This document shows, one piece after another, positions 52,302-62,996 of a stretch of DNA of 64,000 bases. The translations under genes and the position numbers were made by a program. A model generated the notes under the pieces. The model searched no databases. It was not told the DNA's origin and worked only from the letters and a program-made list of their open reading frames with translations. Origin of the DNA: Haloarcula japonica DSM 6131 (GTDB lineage Archaea > Halobacteriota > Halobacteria > Halobacteriales > Haloarculaceae); contig NZ_AOLY01000005.1 of the NCBI RefSeq assembly GCF_000336635.1, positions 41,757-105,756 of the forward strand. The letters are read 5' to 3'. Every line of letters begins with the position of its first letter. Position 1 is the first letter of the stretch.

Positions 52302-52392
52302 ACTGCCGCTTACCGCTCGCTATCGATACCGGCAACATGACAGCTTGCCGATGAGGCGTGACTTTTTGTCTGGGGGCTGAGAACCGCGAGAT

Positions 52393-53790
52393 ATGGACAA
52401 CGACGCGGATGTCGACGCAGGTGCAATCGCCTTCGGGACGGACGGCTGGCGGGCGACGCTGGACGTGTTCACGAAGCCGCGGGTCCGGATGGTGGGACAG
52501 GCCGTCGCCACGACGCTCGCCGAACGCGGGGCGAGCGGGACTGTTGCAATCGGGTACGACGCTCGCGAGGGTTCGCCCGGGTTCGCCGACGAACTCGCAC
52601 ACGTCCTGCGCGCGAACGGTTTCGACGTACTCTTGCCGGACCGGGACACGCCAACACCGATCCTCGCCTGGACGGTGAAAGACCGCGATCTGGCGGGGGC
52701 GCTCCAGATCACGGCCAGCCACAACCCGCCGGAGTACAACGGCGTGAAGTTCATTCCCGGCGACGGGTCGCCGGCGCTGCCCGACTGGACGGCTGCCTTC
52801 GAGGAGAACCTCGCCGTCCTCGACCCGCTCCCCGAAGACGAGTGGGGCGAGCGAACGGAAGAAGACCTCATCAGCCCGTTCCACGACCACGCGCTGGACT
52901 ACGTCGACACCGACCTCGATGGCCTGCCGGTCGCCTACGATGCGCTGTACGGCAGCGGCCGCGGCGTCACCGACGCACTGCTCGAAGCGGCCGGCGCTGA
53001 CGTGACTCGCCTCAACTGCGTACAGGACCCCGAGTTCGGCGGCGGGTCGCCGGAGCCATCGGCGGAGAACGCCGAGGGGCTCGTCGAGGAAGTCAGTCAC
53101 GGCGACGCCGCGCTGGGGATCATCAACGACGGCGATGCCGACCGTATCGGCGTCGTCACGCCCGACCGGGGTTATCTGGACCCCAACCTGTTTTTCGCCG
53201 CGATGTACGACTTCCTGCTCGAAGACGGGACGGGCGACGTCGTTCGGACGGTCTCAACGTCCAGCATCGTCGACCGCGTCGCCGAGGCCCACGGCCAGGA
53301 CGTCCACGAAGTCGCCGTCGGCTTCAAGTGGGTCGCCGAGGCGATGGCCGAGCACGACGCCCTGTTCGGCGGCGAGGAATCGGGCGGCTTCGGGCTGCCG
53401 GACCACCTGCGGAACAAGGACGGCGTGCTGGTGGCGCTGGTCGCTGCCGCCGCCGAGCACGAGGAATCCCTCGACGACCGCGTCGACCGACTGCTCGACG
53501 AACACGGCGAGATCCACCAGAGCCGTATCAGCGTCGACTGTCCGGACGACCGCAAGGAGCCCGTCCTCGAAGACCTCGAAGTCGCGCTCCCGGAGACGCT
53601 GGCTGGGGTCGCTGTCGACGGCATCAACACGGTCGACGGGTTCAAGATCCGGCTCGAAGACGGGACGTGGGTGCTCGTCCGGCCCTCGGGCACGGAACCG
53701 AAGCTCCGCGTCTACGCCGAGGCGTCGAGTCCGGAGCGCGTCGAGGACCTACTCGAAGCGGGCCGCGAACTGGTCGAACCGCTGGTCTGA
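52393..53790 (+). CDS. Phosphoglucomutase/phosphomannomutase family protein
   Basis: 465 aa. TASHNPPEYNGVKF (phosphoserine loop), INDGDADR (metal), GGEESGG (sugar) and RPSGTEPK (phosphate) are conserved. A second member beside glmM at 48149-49465; substrate probably glucose-1-P or mannose-1-P. Confidence 0.88.
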   Translation: MDNDADVDAGAIAFGTDGWRATLDVFTKPRVRMVGQAVATTLAERGASGTVAIGYDAREGSPGFADELAHVLRANGFDVLLPDRDTPTPILAWTVKDRDLAGALQITASHNPPEYNGVKFIPGDGSPALPDWTAAFEENLAVLDPLPEDEWGERTEEDLISPFHDHALDYVDTDLDGLPVAYDALYGSGRGVTDALLEAAGADVTRLNCVQDPEFGGGSPEPSAENAEGLVEEVSHGDAALGIINDGDADRIGVVTPDRGYLDPNLFFAAMYDFLLEDGTGDVVRTVSTSSIVDRVAEAHGQDVHEVAVGFKWVAEAMAEHDALFGGEESGGFGLPDHLRNKDGVLVALVAAAAEHEESLDDRVDRLLDEHGEIHQSRISVDCPDDRKEPVLEDLEVALPETLAGVAVDGINTVDGFKIRLEDGTWVLVRPSGTEPKLRVYAEASSPERVEDLLEAGRELVEPLV

Positions 53791-53792
53791 CC

Positions 53793-54368
53793 TCACTTGT
53801 TTGCGCTGACGACGTACGTGCCAGCCACGCGGTCGCCGAGGCGCTGTGCGTCGTCGCTCACAAACATGACGGCCGCTTCGACGAGGAGCCAACCGGCCAT
53901 GAGAACGAGCGCGAAGACGAACCCGATTCCGCCGAGGATGCCGCCGAGCAGGAGCATGATCGGGAACGGGGCGAGCAGCACTGCCGTTCGGACCAGGCGG
54001 TCCCGTTGGGACGGCGGCGTGCCGTTCTCGTCGACGACCGCGACGTTCTGGGACCGTTTTCCGACCGTCTCGTTGGACTCGGCGTAGTAGCCGAAGTAGT
54101 AGACGAGCGCCGCGCCGATGGCGAGCCACAGAGCGAAGTTGATGACGATGCCAAGGAGCCCCGCGGCCAGCATCGAGCCGCCGCCCATCGCACCCGGATC
54201 TCCGGGAGAGGCGGCGGCCATCGCACCGACCGAGAGGACCGTGTTGAGAACGAACGTGACGAGCCATAGGCCGAACGCGACGGCGCTCAGGATGGCGAAA
54301 TCGATGAGGTATGCGACGACTCGGTCGTCCCTCGCTTCGACTGCGTCTTCAGCGACAGTTGCTGCCAT
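53793..54368 (-). CDS. RDD-family membrane protein
   Basis: 191 aa with about four helices. The RDD motif is represented by DDRVVAYLIDF near the N-terminus, followed by QRLGDRVAGTYVV near the C-terminus. Often ion-related, function not assigned. Convergent with the mutase gene. Confidence 0.8.
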   Translation of the reverse strand: MAATVAEDAVEARDDRVVAYLIDFAILSAVAFGLWLVTFVLNTVLSVGAMAAASPGDPGAMGGGSMLAAGLLGIVINFALWLAIGAALVYYFGYYAESNETVGKRSQNVAVVDENGTPPSQRDRLVRTAVLLAPFPIMLLLGGILGGIGFVFALVLMAGWLLVEAAVMFVSDDAQRLGDRVAGTYVVSANK

Positions 54369-54452
54369 TGTCTTAAAATCGTTCTCGAAACCATCTAAAA
54401 AATGTTACGACGCTGTGAGAACAGTTCCGGTCTCTCTGCGGAGTTGCCATTC

Positions 54453-54833
54453 CTACTCACGCTCGCCACGATAGCGGTCTGGGTCGTCCAGCGGTTCGAT
54501 GTCGAATCCAAGCGCCTCGTAGAAGGGCCGAATGTCTGCGTCGAACTCGGCGGTGACCCGGTCACGCCGGTCGAGCGCGGCCTCGACGAGCGCCGTCCCG
54601 ATGCCCTGTCCGCGTCGACGCCGACGGACGGCGACGGCTTCGATGTGGGCCCCATCGAGCACAAGCGCGCCGAGGACGCGCTCGGCCGCCGCGTCGTCGT
54701 CCGATACTGCAACGAGCGTATCACCGTTCTCGATACCCGCTCGCACGGTTTCCACGGCTATCGAGAGGACCGCCCCGTCGAGGACGTTCATCACCGCGGG
54801 CACTTCGCCGGGGGTCGCTGTTCGGACGTACAT
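54453..54833 (-). CDS. GNAT-family N-acetyltransferase
   Basis: 126 aa. Acetyl-CoA pyrophosphate loop RRRRGQGIGTALVEAAL and C-terminal FYEALGFDIE. Substrate unknown. Same strand as samp2, 30 bases downstream of it, so an operon is likely. Confidence 0.85.
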   Translation of the reverse strand: MYVRTATPGEVPAVMNVLDGAVLSIAVETVRAGIENGDTLVAVSDDDAAAERVLGALVLDGAHIEAVAVRRRRRGQGIGTALVEAALDRRDRVTAEFDADIRPFYEALGFDIEPLDDPDRYRGERE

Positions 54834-54863
54834 AGCTGTGCTAGCGGGTCGCTGTTCGGCGGC

Positions 54864-55064
54864 TCATCCGCCTTTGATGAGCCTGACGACCCGAACGTGG
54901 TCGTGCTCGACGGGCTGGTCCGTCGGCACGTGTTCGCCGTCGACGAGGACCGACACCTCGTGGGGGCTCAGGTCGACCGGTGCGAGCAGGTCGCCGTAGG
55001 TCGCGTCCGTGTCCACCTCCAGTTCGTGGGTGTCCTCGCCGGCGATTTCGACGGTGACGTGCAT
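54864..55064 (-). CDS. samp2: Ubiquitin-like small archaeal modifier protein SAMP2
   Basis: 66-aa beta-grasp protein ending in the Gly-Gly needed for adenylation and isopeptide linkage (RLIKGG). Known SAMP2 functions: protein sampylation and tRNA 2-thiolation through UbaA. The fold pattern and [17 protein letters not shown] match the Haloferax protein. ATG 55064 gives [10 protein letters not shown]. Divergent from rfcS. Confidence 0.9.
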   Translation of the reverse strand: MHVTVEIAGEDTHELEVDTDATYGDLLAPVDLSPHEVSVLVDGEHVPTDQPVEHDHVRVVRLIKGG

Positions 55065-55143
55065 GCCCGGCCGTACTCCGCCGACGCACCTGAGACTGTC
55101 GACTCTCGCGGGGTTTAAGACCGGCCCACGCCTCCCATCGTCC

Positions 55144-56121
55144 ATGAGTGAGGCCGAGTCCGAGTCGCGGGCGGGACGCGAGGAGGTCTGGATCGAAAAG
55201 TACCGCCCACAGACGCTCGACGACGTGATGGGCCACGAGAACATCGTCGGGCGGCTCAAGAGCTACGTCTCGCGCAACGACCTGAGCCACATGCTGTTTT
55301 CCGGCCCCGCGGGAACGGGGAAAACGACGTGTGCGACAGCTATCGCCCGTGAACTGTACGGCGACGACTGGCGCGAGCACTTCCTCGAACTGAACGCTTC
55401 CGACGAGCGCGGTATCGACGTGGTCCGGGACCGCATCAAGAACTTCGCCCGGACGAGTTTCGGTGGCGTCGAGTACCGCATCATCTTCCTCGACGAGGCC
55501 GACGCCCTGACAAGCGATGCCCAGTCGGCGCTGCGCCGGACGATGGAGCAGTTCTCGAACAACGTCCGCTTCATCCTCTCGTGTAACTACTCCAGCCAGA
55601 TCATCGACCCGATTCAGTCCCGCTGTGCGGTCTTCCGGTTCTCGCCGCTGGCAGACGACGCCGTCGCCGATGAGATCCGAAACATCGCCGCCGAAGAGGA
55701 CATCGAACTGACCGAGGACGGACTGGACGCGCTTGTCTACGCCGCCGACGGGGATATGCGGAAAGCCATCAACGGCCTGCAAGCGGCCTCCGTCAGCGGC
55801 GACACGGTCGACGAGTCGGCGGTGTATGCCATCACCTCGACGGCCCGCCCGGAAGAGATTCGGACGATGGTTCAGTCGGCGCTGGACGGCGACTTCACCG
55901 CCTCGCGGGCGACCCTCGATAGACTACTGACCGAGGAGGGTATCGCGGGCGGCGACATTATCGATCAGCTACACCGCTCCATCTGGGAGTTCGATATTGA
56001 CGACGAAGCCGCTGTCCGGGTGCTCGAACGTATCGGCGAAACCGATTATCGGATCACCCGCGGCGCGAACGAGCGCGTCCAGCTGGAAGCGATGCTGGCC
56101 TCGCTCGCTCAGGGCGAGTAA
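55144..56121 (+). CDS. rfcS: Replication factor C small subunit
   Basis: 325-aa AAA+ clamp-loader subunit that loads PCNA. Walker [10 protein letters not shown] (54-62), Walker [12 protein letters not shown] motif (QSRCAVFRF) and sensor 2 ([11 protein letters not shown]) are present. No intein interrupts the P-loop, unlike several other haloarchaea. ATG 55144 is chosen over the long upstream frame. Confidence 0.95.
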   Translation: MSEAESESRAGREEVWIEKYRPQTLDDVMGHENIVGRLKSYVSRNDLSHMLFSGPAGTGKTTCATAIARELYGDDWREHFLELNASDERGIDVVRDRIKNFARTSFGGVEYRIIFLDEADALTSDAQSALRRTMEQFSNNVRFILSCNYSSQIIDPIQSRCAVFRFSPLADDAVADEIRNIAAEEDIELTEDGLDALVYAADGDMRKAINGLQAASVSGDTVDESAVYAITSTARPEEIRTMVQSALDGDFTASRATLDRLLTEEGIAGGDIIDQLHRSIWEFDIDDEAAVRVLERIGETDYRITRGANERVQLEAMLASLAQGE

Positions 56122-56175
56122 GGCTCTCGCACCGCGCCATTCCAATTTTTCACACCTGATAACTGGCAGGTGAGG

Positions 56176-56183
56176 TTTATGAT
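56176..56183 (+). promoter_or_regulatory. TATA-like box of the archaellin gene
   Basis: TTTATGAT, 31-38 bases before the ATG at 56214. A second TTTAAGAAT (56192-56200) is closer to the start; spacing favours the first. Confidence 0.4.
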
Positions 56184-56213
56184 GAAAGCGCTTTAAGAAT
56201 ATCAACAACTGAA

Positions 56214-56843
56214 ATGCAACGTTTACGACCATCTACGGAGGGTACGGGTGAGGGTCGCGGACAGGTCGGGATCGGCACCCTGATCGTGTTTATCGCGATG
56301 GTGCTGGTCGCGGCAATCGCGGCGGGCGTGCTGATCAACACTGCGGGGTTCCTGCAGAGTTCCGCGCAGGCGACGGGCCAGCAGTCCAGCGATTCGACGA
56401 CAAACCGAATTCAGGTCGTGGGCATGACCGGCGATCACTTCACCAGTAACAGCGAAGTCGGCGTGGTTGATATCGTCGTCAGGCGTGCGCCGGGAGCAAC
56501 CAATGTCGATCTCGATAAGACGACGATCCAGTGGATCGGTCCGAGCGGGTCGTACTACCAGCTCGCGGCCGGCGGCGCAGAGGGTAACCCTGACGGTCGA
56601 TTCAATGTTTCGACCGTACAGGATAACGACGGCTCCCAACCAGTGCTCAACGACGTTGAAGACCGGTTCAGAATAACGCTCGACCTGGGCAACGACAACA
56701 GCGTTGGCGCTGTGCCGTTCGGCACTGAACTGCCTGAAGGCGAGACTGCGACACTGCGTATTACCTCGCCAGCGGGCGGGATGACGACTGAGGAAGTCGT
56801 CGTTCCGAAGACCCTCTCCGGGGAATCCTCAGTCACGCTCTGA
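56214..56843 (+). CDS. Archaellin (archaeal flagellin)
   Basis: 209 aa. Class-III signal peptide with Gly before the hydrophobic stretch ([19 protein letters not shown]), processed by FlaK/PibD, then a beta-rich globular domain. This is a filament subunit of the archaellum. The fla/arl assembly genes are not in the window, so it is a solitary archaellin, perhaps an alternative or ecoparalogue subunit. Located between rfcS and alaS. Confidence 0.9.
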   Translation: MQRLRPSTEGTGEGRGQVGIGTLIVFIAMVLVAAIAAGVLINTAGFLQSSAQATGQQSSDSTTNRIQVVGMTGDHFTSNSEVGVVDIVVRRAPGATNVDLDKTTIQWIGPSGSYYQLAAGGAEGNPDGRFNVSTVQDNDGSQPVLNDVEDRFRITLDLGNDNSVGAVPFGTELPEGETATLRITSPAGGMTTEEVVVPKTLSGESSVTL

Positions 56844-56906
56844 CGGTCAGGGAGACGCCGGCCCCTTCGGAACAGTTTTAGGCGAACGTGGGCCAACTGA
56901 ACACCA

Positions 56907-59690
56907 ATGAGCGACCTCGACGAGGCCTACCAACTCGACTACTTCGAAGAGGAAGGCTTCCACAGACAGGAGTGCGTCTCCTGTGGCGACATGTTCTGGT
57001 CCCGCGTTGAGCGCGAGACCTGCGGCGAACCGCCGTGTGCGGAGTACGACTTCATCGACAACCCCGGCTTCGACGAGTCCCACTCGCTGACGGAAATGCG
57101 TGAGGCGTTCCTCTCCTTTTTCGAGGACCGTGACCACGAGCGCATCGACCCGTACCCGGTCGCGGCGAACCGTTGGCGCGACGACGTCCTCCTGACGCAG
57201 GCGTCGATTTACGACTTCCAGCCGCTCGTGACCTCGGGAACGACGCCGCCGCCGGCGAACCCGCTATGTATCAGCCAGCCCTGCATCCGGATGCAGGACA
57301 TCGACAACGTCGGCAAGACCGGTCGGCACACGATGGCCTTCGAGATGATGGCCCACCACGCGTTCAACGCGCGTGAAGACATCGAAGACCCCGAGCAGTA
57401 CGCCTATGAGGGTGAGGTGTACTGGAAGAACGAGACGGTCCAGTACTGTGACGAACTGTTCGAGGAGATGGGGGCGAATCTGGACGAAATCGTCTACATC
57501 GAGGACCCGTGGGTCGGCGGCGGCAACGCCGGCCCGGCCATCGAGGTCATCTACCGCGGGGCCGAACTCGCGACTCTCGTCTTCATGTCCATGGAGCAGG
57601 ACCCCGACGGCGAGTACGAGATGAAAGACGGCAACCGGTACTCGCCGATGGACACCTACATCGTCGACACCGGCTACGGGCTCGAACGCTGGACCTGGAT
57701 GAGCCAGGGGACTCCGACGGTGTACGAGGCCGTCTACCCGGACATGATCGCCTTCCTCAAGGACAACGCCGGCATCGAGCTCACTGACGAGGAAGAGCGA
57801 ATCGTCCACGAGGCCGCGAAACTGGCTGGTCGGATGGACATTGACGAGGCGGAAGACATCGAAGCCGAACGTGACACCATCGCCGCCGAGATCGGCGTCG
57901 AGGTCGAGGAGATGCGGGATCTGATGGCACCACTCGAGGACATCTACGCCATCGCCGACCACTGCCGGACGCTCGCGTACATGCTCGGCGACGGAATCGT
58001 CCCCTCGAACGTCGGCACGGGCTATCTGGCCCGGATGGTGCTGCGCCGGACGAAGCGGCTGGTCGACGGCATCGGCGTCGACGCACCGCTGGACGAACTC
58101 GTCGATATGCAGGCCAAGCGCCTCGACTACGAGAACCGCGACACCATCCGCGACATCGTCCGCACCGAGGTCGAGAAGTACCGCGAGACGCTTGACCGCG
58201 GTGGCCGGCGCGTCCGCCAGCTGGCCGACGAGTACGCTGAAAAGGGCGAACCGATTCCGACCGCGGAACTGGTCGAACTGTACGACTCCCACGGCATCCA
58301 GCCGGACATGGTCGAGGAGATCGCCGCCGAGAAAGGCGTCGCGGTCGACGTACCCGACGACTTCTATGCGGTCGTCGCCCAGCGCCACGGCGGCGATGAC
58401 ACCGCCACCGAGGAGTCACAGACCCCCTACGAGGACCGGCTCGAAGAACTGCCGGAGACCGACCGGCTCTACTACGAGGACCAGCAACGGACCGAGTTCG
58501 AGGCCGTCGTGCTGGAGGTGTTTGACCGCGACGACGACACCTACGACGTGGTGCTCGACCAGACGATGTTCTACCCCGAAGGCGGTGGCCAGCCGCCGGA
58601 CAAAGGGACACTGTCGACCGACGACGTCTCCGCCGAGGTGACCGACGTTCAGCAGTACGGCGATGTCATCGTCCACACCTGCGACGACGACCCCGGCAAG
58701 GGCGAGTTCGTCCGCGGGCAGGTCGATGCGACCCGCCGCCAGCGCCTGATGCAACACCACACGGCGACCCACATCGTCATCCACAGTGCCCGGCAAGTAC
58801 TCGGCGAGCACGTCAGGCAGGCCGGGGCCCAGAAGGGCACTGATTCCGCCCGCATCGACATTCGTCACTACGAGTCGGTGAGCCGCGAGGAGGTCAAGGA
58901 GATAGAGCGCCTCGCCAACGACATCATTCAGGACAATATCGCCGTCACGCAGGAGTGGCCCGACCGCAACGAAGCAGAGGAGCGCTACGGCTTCGACCTC
59001 TACCAGGGCGGGATCCCGGCCGGCGAGCAGATCCGGCTCATCACCGTCGGCGACGACGTGCAGGCCTGCGGTGGTACCCACGTCGCCCGAACCGGCGATA
59101 TCGGGGCTACCAAGCTCCTGAACACCGAGCGGATTCAGGACGGCGTCATCCGCCTGACGTTCGCGGCGGGCAACGCCGCCATCGAGGCCACGCAGCGCAC
59201 CGAGGACGCGCTCACCGAGGCCGCAGATATCCTCGACGTCGCGCCCGATGCCGTTCCGGAGACCGCCGAGCGGTTCTTCGACGAGTGGAAGGCCCGCGGC
59301 AAGGAGATCGAACAGCTCAAAGAGCAACTCGCTGAGGCCCGTGCCAGCGGCGGCGGTGACAACGAGGAAGTCGAGGTCGGTGAAGCGACCGCCGTCGTCG
59401 GGCGCATCGACGCCGACATGGACGAACTCCGCGCACAGGCGAACGCTATCGTCGAGCAGGGCAACATCGCGGTGCTCGGGTCCGGACTCGACGGCGCGCA
59501 GTTCGTCGTCTCCGTGCCTGACGGCGTCGATGTCGACGCCGGTGAAGTCGTCGGCGAACTCGCCCGCCGCGTCGGCGGCGGCGGTGGCGGCCCGCCGGAC
59601 TTCGCACAGGGCGGCGGCCCCGATGCGGACGCGCTTGACGACGCGCTGGAAGACGCCCCGGAGATCCTGCGAACGGTCGCGAACGTCTGA
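56907..59690 (+). CDS. alaS: Alanyl-tRNA synthetase
   Basis: 927-aa archaeal-type enzyme. An N-terminal zinc-like segment (CVSCGDMFW), the class II catalytic core, and the editing motifs HHTATHIVI (about 616-624) and CGGTHVART (about 720) are present. A C-Ala oligomerisation domain ends with a Gly-rich tail. Start at 56907. A T-rich stretch 59696-59735 follows the stop. Confidence 0.97.
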   Translation: MSDLDEAYQLDYFEEEGFHRQECVSCGDMFWSRVERETCGEPPCAEYDFIDNPGFDESHSLTEMREAFLSFFEDRDHERIDPYPVAANRWRDDVLLTQASIYDFQPLVTSGTTPPPANPLCISQPCIRMQDIDNVGKTGRHTMAFEMMAHHAFNAREDIEDPEQYAYEGEVYWKNETVQYCDELFEEMGANLDEIVYIEDPWVGGGNAGPAIEVIYRGAELATLVFMSMEQDPDGEYEMKDGNRYSPMDTYIVDTGYGLERWTWMSQGTPTVYEAVYPDMIAFLKDNAGIELTDEEERIVHEAAKLAGRMDIDEAEDIEAERDTIAAEIGVEVEEMRDLMAPLEDIYAIADHCRTLAYMLGDGIVPSNVGTGYLARMVLRRTKRLVDGIGVDAPLDELVDMQAKRLDYENRDTIRDIVRTEVEKYRETLDRGGRRVRQLADEYAEKGEPIPTAELVELYDSHGIQPDMVEEIAAEKGVAVDVPDDFYAVVAQRHGGDDTATEESQTPYEDRLEELPETDRLYYEDQQRTEFEAVVLEVFDRDDDTYDVVLDQTMFYPEGGGQPPDKGTLSTDDVSAEVTDVQQYGDVIVHTCDDDPGKGEFVRGQVDATRRQRLMQHHTATHIVIHSARQVLGEHVRQAGAQKGTDSARIDIRHYESVSREEVKEIERLANDIIQDNIAVTQEWPDRNEAEERYGFDLYQGGIPAGEQIRLITVGDDVQACGGTHVARTGDIGATKLLNTERIQDGVIRLTFAAGNAAIEATQRTEDALTEAADILDVAPDAVPETAERFFDEWKARGKEIEQLKEQLAEARASGGGDNEEVEVGEATAVVGRIDADMDELRAQANAIVEQGNIAVLGSGLDGAQFVVSVPDGVDVDAGEVVGELARRVGGGGGGPPDFAQGGGPDADALDDALEDAPEILRTVANV

Positions 59691-59695
59691 ACGTC

Positions 59696-59735
59696 CTCGT
59701 TTCTTCTCGCCGCCGGTTTTGTTTCCCTTCTTTGC
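59696..59735 (+). terminator. T-rich stretch after alaS
   Basis: Several T-runs (TTTCTTC, GGTTTTGTTTCCC, TTCTTTGC) immediately after the alaS stop, typical of archaeal intrinsic termination without a hairpin. Confidence 0.4.
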
Positions 59736-59878
59736 TTCGGACAGTTGTCCGATTGGGGCTCGATATTCTGCCCGAACGATTCGAATACACCCAACGGATA
59801 CAATTACATTTACTTGTATTAGGTATGTCTGGCTGTATTTCCAAAAGTATTTTCAGTAACTGCCCATCTATAGCAGAT

Positions 59879-60034
59879 ATGAGCGGAGAACGTGACATCA
59901 CACACATTCGGTCTCACACCGAGTACGTTCGGTCACAACGGACGTGTCGGCGCTGTGGGACCAGTGTCCCCGCTGCCGGCGGTCGTGCTCCCAACGAACT
60001 GTGCAAAAACTGCAGTGCAACCCACGCTACCTGA
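59879..60034 (+). CDS. 51-aa zinc-ribbon protein
   Basis: MSGERDITHIRSHTEYVRSQ, then CRRCG and CKNCS pairs 19-20 residues apart. ATG 59879 follows an A/T-rich region. Stop is three bases from the next gene, so the two are an operon. Function unknown. Confidence 0.6.
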   Translation: MSGERDITHIRSHTEYVRSQRTCRRCGTSVPAAGGRAPNELCKNCSATHAT

Positions 60035-60037
60035 CTC

Positions 60038-60229
60038 ATGAGTGCTACCACGTCACCCCTGTCGGACACCGATCTGAACGAAACGCCGGAGTTCGAACTG
60101 GACTGTCTGTACGACGACCCCGAGGACCCCTCGGAGCTGACGATTTTTCCCTCGGACCGCCAGCAGTCCGTGACCGAGTGGGTCACTGCGGACCGGTCGG
60201 CGACCGTCTCGCTTGAGAAGCTGCGCTGA
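60038..60229 (+). CDS. 63-aa DUF7511-like acidic protein
   Basis: Contains LDCLYDDPEDPSELTIFP and TEWVTADRSATVSLEKLR, matching the layout of a haloarchaeal small family. It starts three bases after the zinc-ribbon stop. No cysteine beyond one. Role unknown. Confidence 0.6.
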   Translation: MSATTSPLSDTDLNETPEFELDCLYDDPEDPSELTIFPSDRQQSVTEWVTADRSATVSLEKLR

Positions 60230-60247
60230 GCGTCGCGTGCCGTCCGG

Positions 60248-62110
60248 CTATTCGCCCTGACACAGCCGTCTGGCGTCCTGCATCGCTTCGTTGGTCTCGC
60301 AGACGAGCGTCAGGTGATCACCGCTCGCGAGGCGGAAATCACTGTCGGGGACTCTGTCAGTTCCGTTGCGGCTCACCATTGCGACCAGACAGCCGTCCGG
60401 GAGCTTGTCGGCGGTTTCCTCTATCGTCCGGTCGATCAGCGACTCGTTTCTGAGCTCGACCTCCAGTACGTCCCCCGTTCGCCCGGAGTCCGACAGCCAG
60501 TGGGCCAGCGCCGGCCGCTCGACCGCGTCGTCGATTGCATCGGCGACGGCGAAGCCGGCGGAGATAGTCTCGACGTCGAGATCCTCGAAGGCCTCGACGT
60601 TGTCCGGCTGGTTCGCTCTGGCGACCACGGTGTCGACGTCGAACCGGGTCGTTGCCAGCTGTGCCACGAGTAAGTTCACGTCGTCGTCTGCGGTCGCAGC
60701 AACGACAACGGACGCCCGGTTCGCCCCTGCTTCTTCGAGGACGTTCGCGTTCGTCGCGTCCCCGTGAACGACGCGGTGGCCGTCGGCTCGGACCCGCTCG
60801 ACCGTATCGGCGTCCCTGTCGATGAGGACGACCTCCTCGCCGCGTGACTCATACCGCACTGCCAGTTCCCGGCCGACACGACCGCCACCGACGATGAGTG
60901 TTTGCATGGGAAGGATGTCAAGCGCTTGCGCGAAGTGACGGGCCAGCCCGCCTTGAAACATGACGGTCGCGAAGATAACGAGAAAGACGGTTCCGACGAG
61001 AACCGTCGCGGCTTCGGGGTTCTCGGGACGCAGTTCGATGGCAAACAGCGTGGCGACGCTGGCCGGGACGATGCCGCGCGGCCCCATCGCGCCGACGAAC
61101 ATCCGTTCGCGAACACTCAGCCGTCCGCCCAGCGTTGAGAGAAACACGCCGAGTGGGCGGACGAGCGCAGCGACGACGATGACGACGATGAGCCCGCCAA
61201 CCCCGAGCGCACGCAGGTCGCCGAGTGAGAGCTGTGCCGCCAGCACGATGAAAACGAACGAGAGCACAAACAGCGTAATCCCACCCTTGAATTCGGCGAT
61301 CTCTTCTTCGTGGGGGATATCGGCGTTCCCAAGTACGATACCGGCAACGGCGGCGGCTGCGATACCGGCCTCAGAGAGCCACATACTCCCGAGCGCGTAC
61401 GCCAGCAGCGCCGCGGTCAGGACCACGACCCGGGCGTTCTGGAGGGCATTGTCCGCTGACAGATGCCACCGCCGGAGCAGTAGTGCGGTGCCGCCGCCGA
61501 CGGCGATGCCGACGACGTGGCCGACAGCCAGTCGGGCGACGAACGCCTCGATGACGACCACCGGTGAGGACTGGCTCGCGATGACGAACTCGAACGTCGC
61601 CACCGCGAGGATGGCAGCGGTCACATCGTTAATGATGCCTTCAGTCTCCAGCGCTGCGGCGACCCGGTCCCGCACCGGAACCACCTGCATGATTGGCGTG
61701 ATGACCGTCGGTCCGGTGGCAATAAGCAGGCTCCCGACGAGGATGGCGACCGGCCACGTTGTCCCGAACACGACTTTGACGGCGACGGCAGTTCCGACAA
61801 GCGAGACGAACGCGCCGATTGTCACCAGTCCAAGCGCCTCCCTGGACGCTTCACGGACTCGCTCGACCGTGAGGTGGAATGCCCCTTCGAAGACAATGAT
61901 GCCGACACTGAGGCCGACGATAGCCTGCAACCCGGCCTGCCCGAATATCGCGGGATCGACAATGTCGAGCGCCTGCGGGCCGACGAGGACGCCAGCGACC
62001 AGCAGGAACGCGACGCTCGGGATCTGAAGCCAGTCGGCGACCAGTTGTGCGGCGACCCCCAGACTCACGACCAACACGACGGCGCCGATAAGTGATTCTG
62101 CTCCGGACAC
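60248..62110 (-). CDS. Cation:proton antiporter with RCK domains (CPA family)
   Basis: 620 aa. Twelve or so helices (1-400) with LIATGPTVITPIM and ALETEGIINDVTAAI, which resemble NhaP-type antiporters, then RCK-N (LIVGGGRVGRELAVRYESRG) and RCK-C domains. Exports Na+ or K+ in exchange for H+, gated by a nucleotide. Fits osmotic homeostasis of a halophile. Ion selectivity unknown. Confidence 0.88.
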   Translation of the reverse strand: MSGAESLIGAVVLVVSLGVAAQLVADWLQIPSVAFLLVAGVLVGPQALDIVDPAIFGQAGLQAIVGLSVGIIVFEGAFHLTVERVREASREALGLVTIGAFVSLVGTAVAVKVVFGTTWPVAILVGSLLIATGPTVITPIMQVVPVRDRVAAALETEGIINDVTAAILAVATFEFVIASQSSPVVVIEAFVARLAVGHVVGIAVGGGTALLLRRWHLSADNALQNARVVVLTAALLAYALGSMWLSEAGIAAAAVAGIVLGNADIPHEEEIAEFKGGITLFVLSFVFIVLAAQLSLGDLRALGVGGLIVVIVVAALVRPLGVFLSTLGGRLSVRERMFVGAMGPRGIVPASVATLFAIELRPENPEAATVLVGTVFLVIFATVMFQGGLARHFAQALDILPMQTLIVGGGRVGRELAVRYESRGEEVVLIDRDADTVERVRADGHRVVHGDATNANVLEEAGANRASVVVAATADDDVNLLVAQLATTRFDVDTVVARANQPDNVEAFEDLDVETISAGFAVADAIDDAVERPALAHWLSDSGRTGDVLEVELRNESLIDRTIEETADKLPDGCLVAMVSRNGTDRVPDSDFRLASGDHLTLVCETNEAMQDARRLCQGE

Positions 62111-62192
62111 AGGACTGACGGTCCTTCGACAGCCAGCGCTAAAGACCTATTCACCGAAAGAGACACACCCTCGGCGAAGGAACCGACAGCCA

Positions 62193-62954
62193 ATGCCGAC
62201 CGCACGCAACCGTGACGTGTCTCTCTACTACGAAGCCGACGGCGACGGCCCGACCGTCGTGTTCATCAACGACGTGGGGTACGGCGCATGGCTCTGGGGC
62301 TGGCACTACGATGCCGTCGCTGGCCCCTACGAGACGGTGGTGTGGGACCTCCGCGGGACCGGCCGGTCGGACGCGCCGGCGGGACCGTACGATGTGGAAA
62401 CGCTGGCGACCGACCTCGAAGCCGTGCTGGCCGACAACGGTGTCGGGAGCGCCCACCTCGTCGGGGCCGGGCTCGGCGGGATGATCGCGCTCGAATACGC
62501 GCACCGGTACAGCCGCGCCCGCTCGCTGACGCTGTACTGCACGCCCGGATCCGGCGATGCCGTCGACCGGACGGCGCTTGACGACCTCGCACTGGACGCA
62601 CAGTCATCGCTCGACGGCGCGTTCTCGCCGGCGTTCCGCGAACACGACCCTGACCTCATGGAGCGAATTACGGACTGGCGCGCCGACGAGGACGCGACCG
62701 GCGCGGCCCGCGATGCGCAGGCCGACGCAATGGCGACCTTCGACGCGCCGCCGCTGTACGAAATCACCCAGCCTGCCGAGGTGTACTACGGGCTGGACGA
62801 CCCCGTTGTGTCGCCGGAGGCCGTTCAGTCGCTTTCGGCCGACCTCCCCCGCGGCACCGGAGAAGCTGTCGAGGGTCGCCACTGCTGTTTCATCGAGCAC
62901 GCGCCGGCGGTGACCGACCGGTTGCTGGCGCTGCTTGACGAGCAGATCGAATGA
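62193..62954 (+). CDS. Alpha/beta hydrolase-fold protein with Gly at nucleophile position
   Basis: 253 aa. Standard core: VVWDLRGTGRSDAP, AHLVGAGLGGMIALEYA and a C-terminal His-like segment (GRHCCFIEHAP). The nucleophile elbow should be G-x-S-x-G but reads G-A-G-L-G (91-95), so Ser is Gly93. Enzymatic hydrolysis by the usual triad is not expected; the protein may be a pseudoenzyme or use another mechanism. Divergent from the antiporter gene. Confidence 0.8.
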   Translation: MPTARNRDVSLYYEADGDGPTVVFINDVGYGAWLWGWHYDAVAGPYETVVWDLRGTGRSDAPAGPYDVETLATDLEAVLADNGVGSAHLVGAGLGGMIALEYAHRYSRARSLTLYCTPGSGDAVDRTALDDLALDAQSSLDGAFSPAFREHDPDLMERITDWRADEDATGAARDAQADAMATFDAPPLYEITQPAEVYYGLDDPVVSPEAVQSLSADLPRGTGEAVEGRHCCFIEHAPAVTDRLLALLDEQIE

Positions 62955-62996
62955 CCGGACACAATCCACAAATACACGGCCTGATACGTGTGAAGT

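Noticed and set aside
54481..54520. GGTTCGA-type stretch resembling a tRNA T-arm
   Set aside because: It lies inside the GNAT gene and no acceptor or anticodon stem can be formed around it.
55300..55340. Possible intein at the rfcS P-loop
   Set aside because: The P-loop GPAGTGKTT is uninterrupted and total length is normal.
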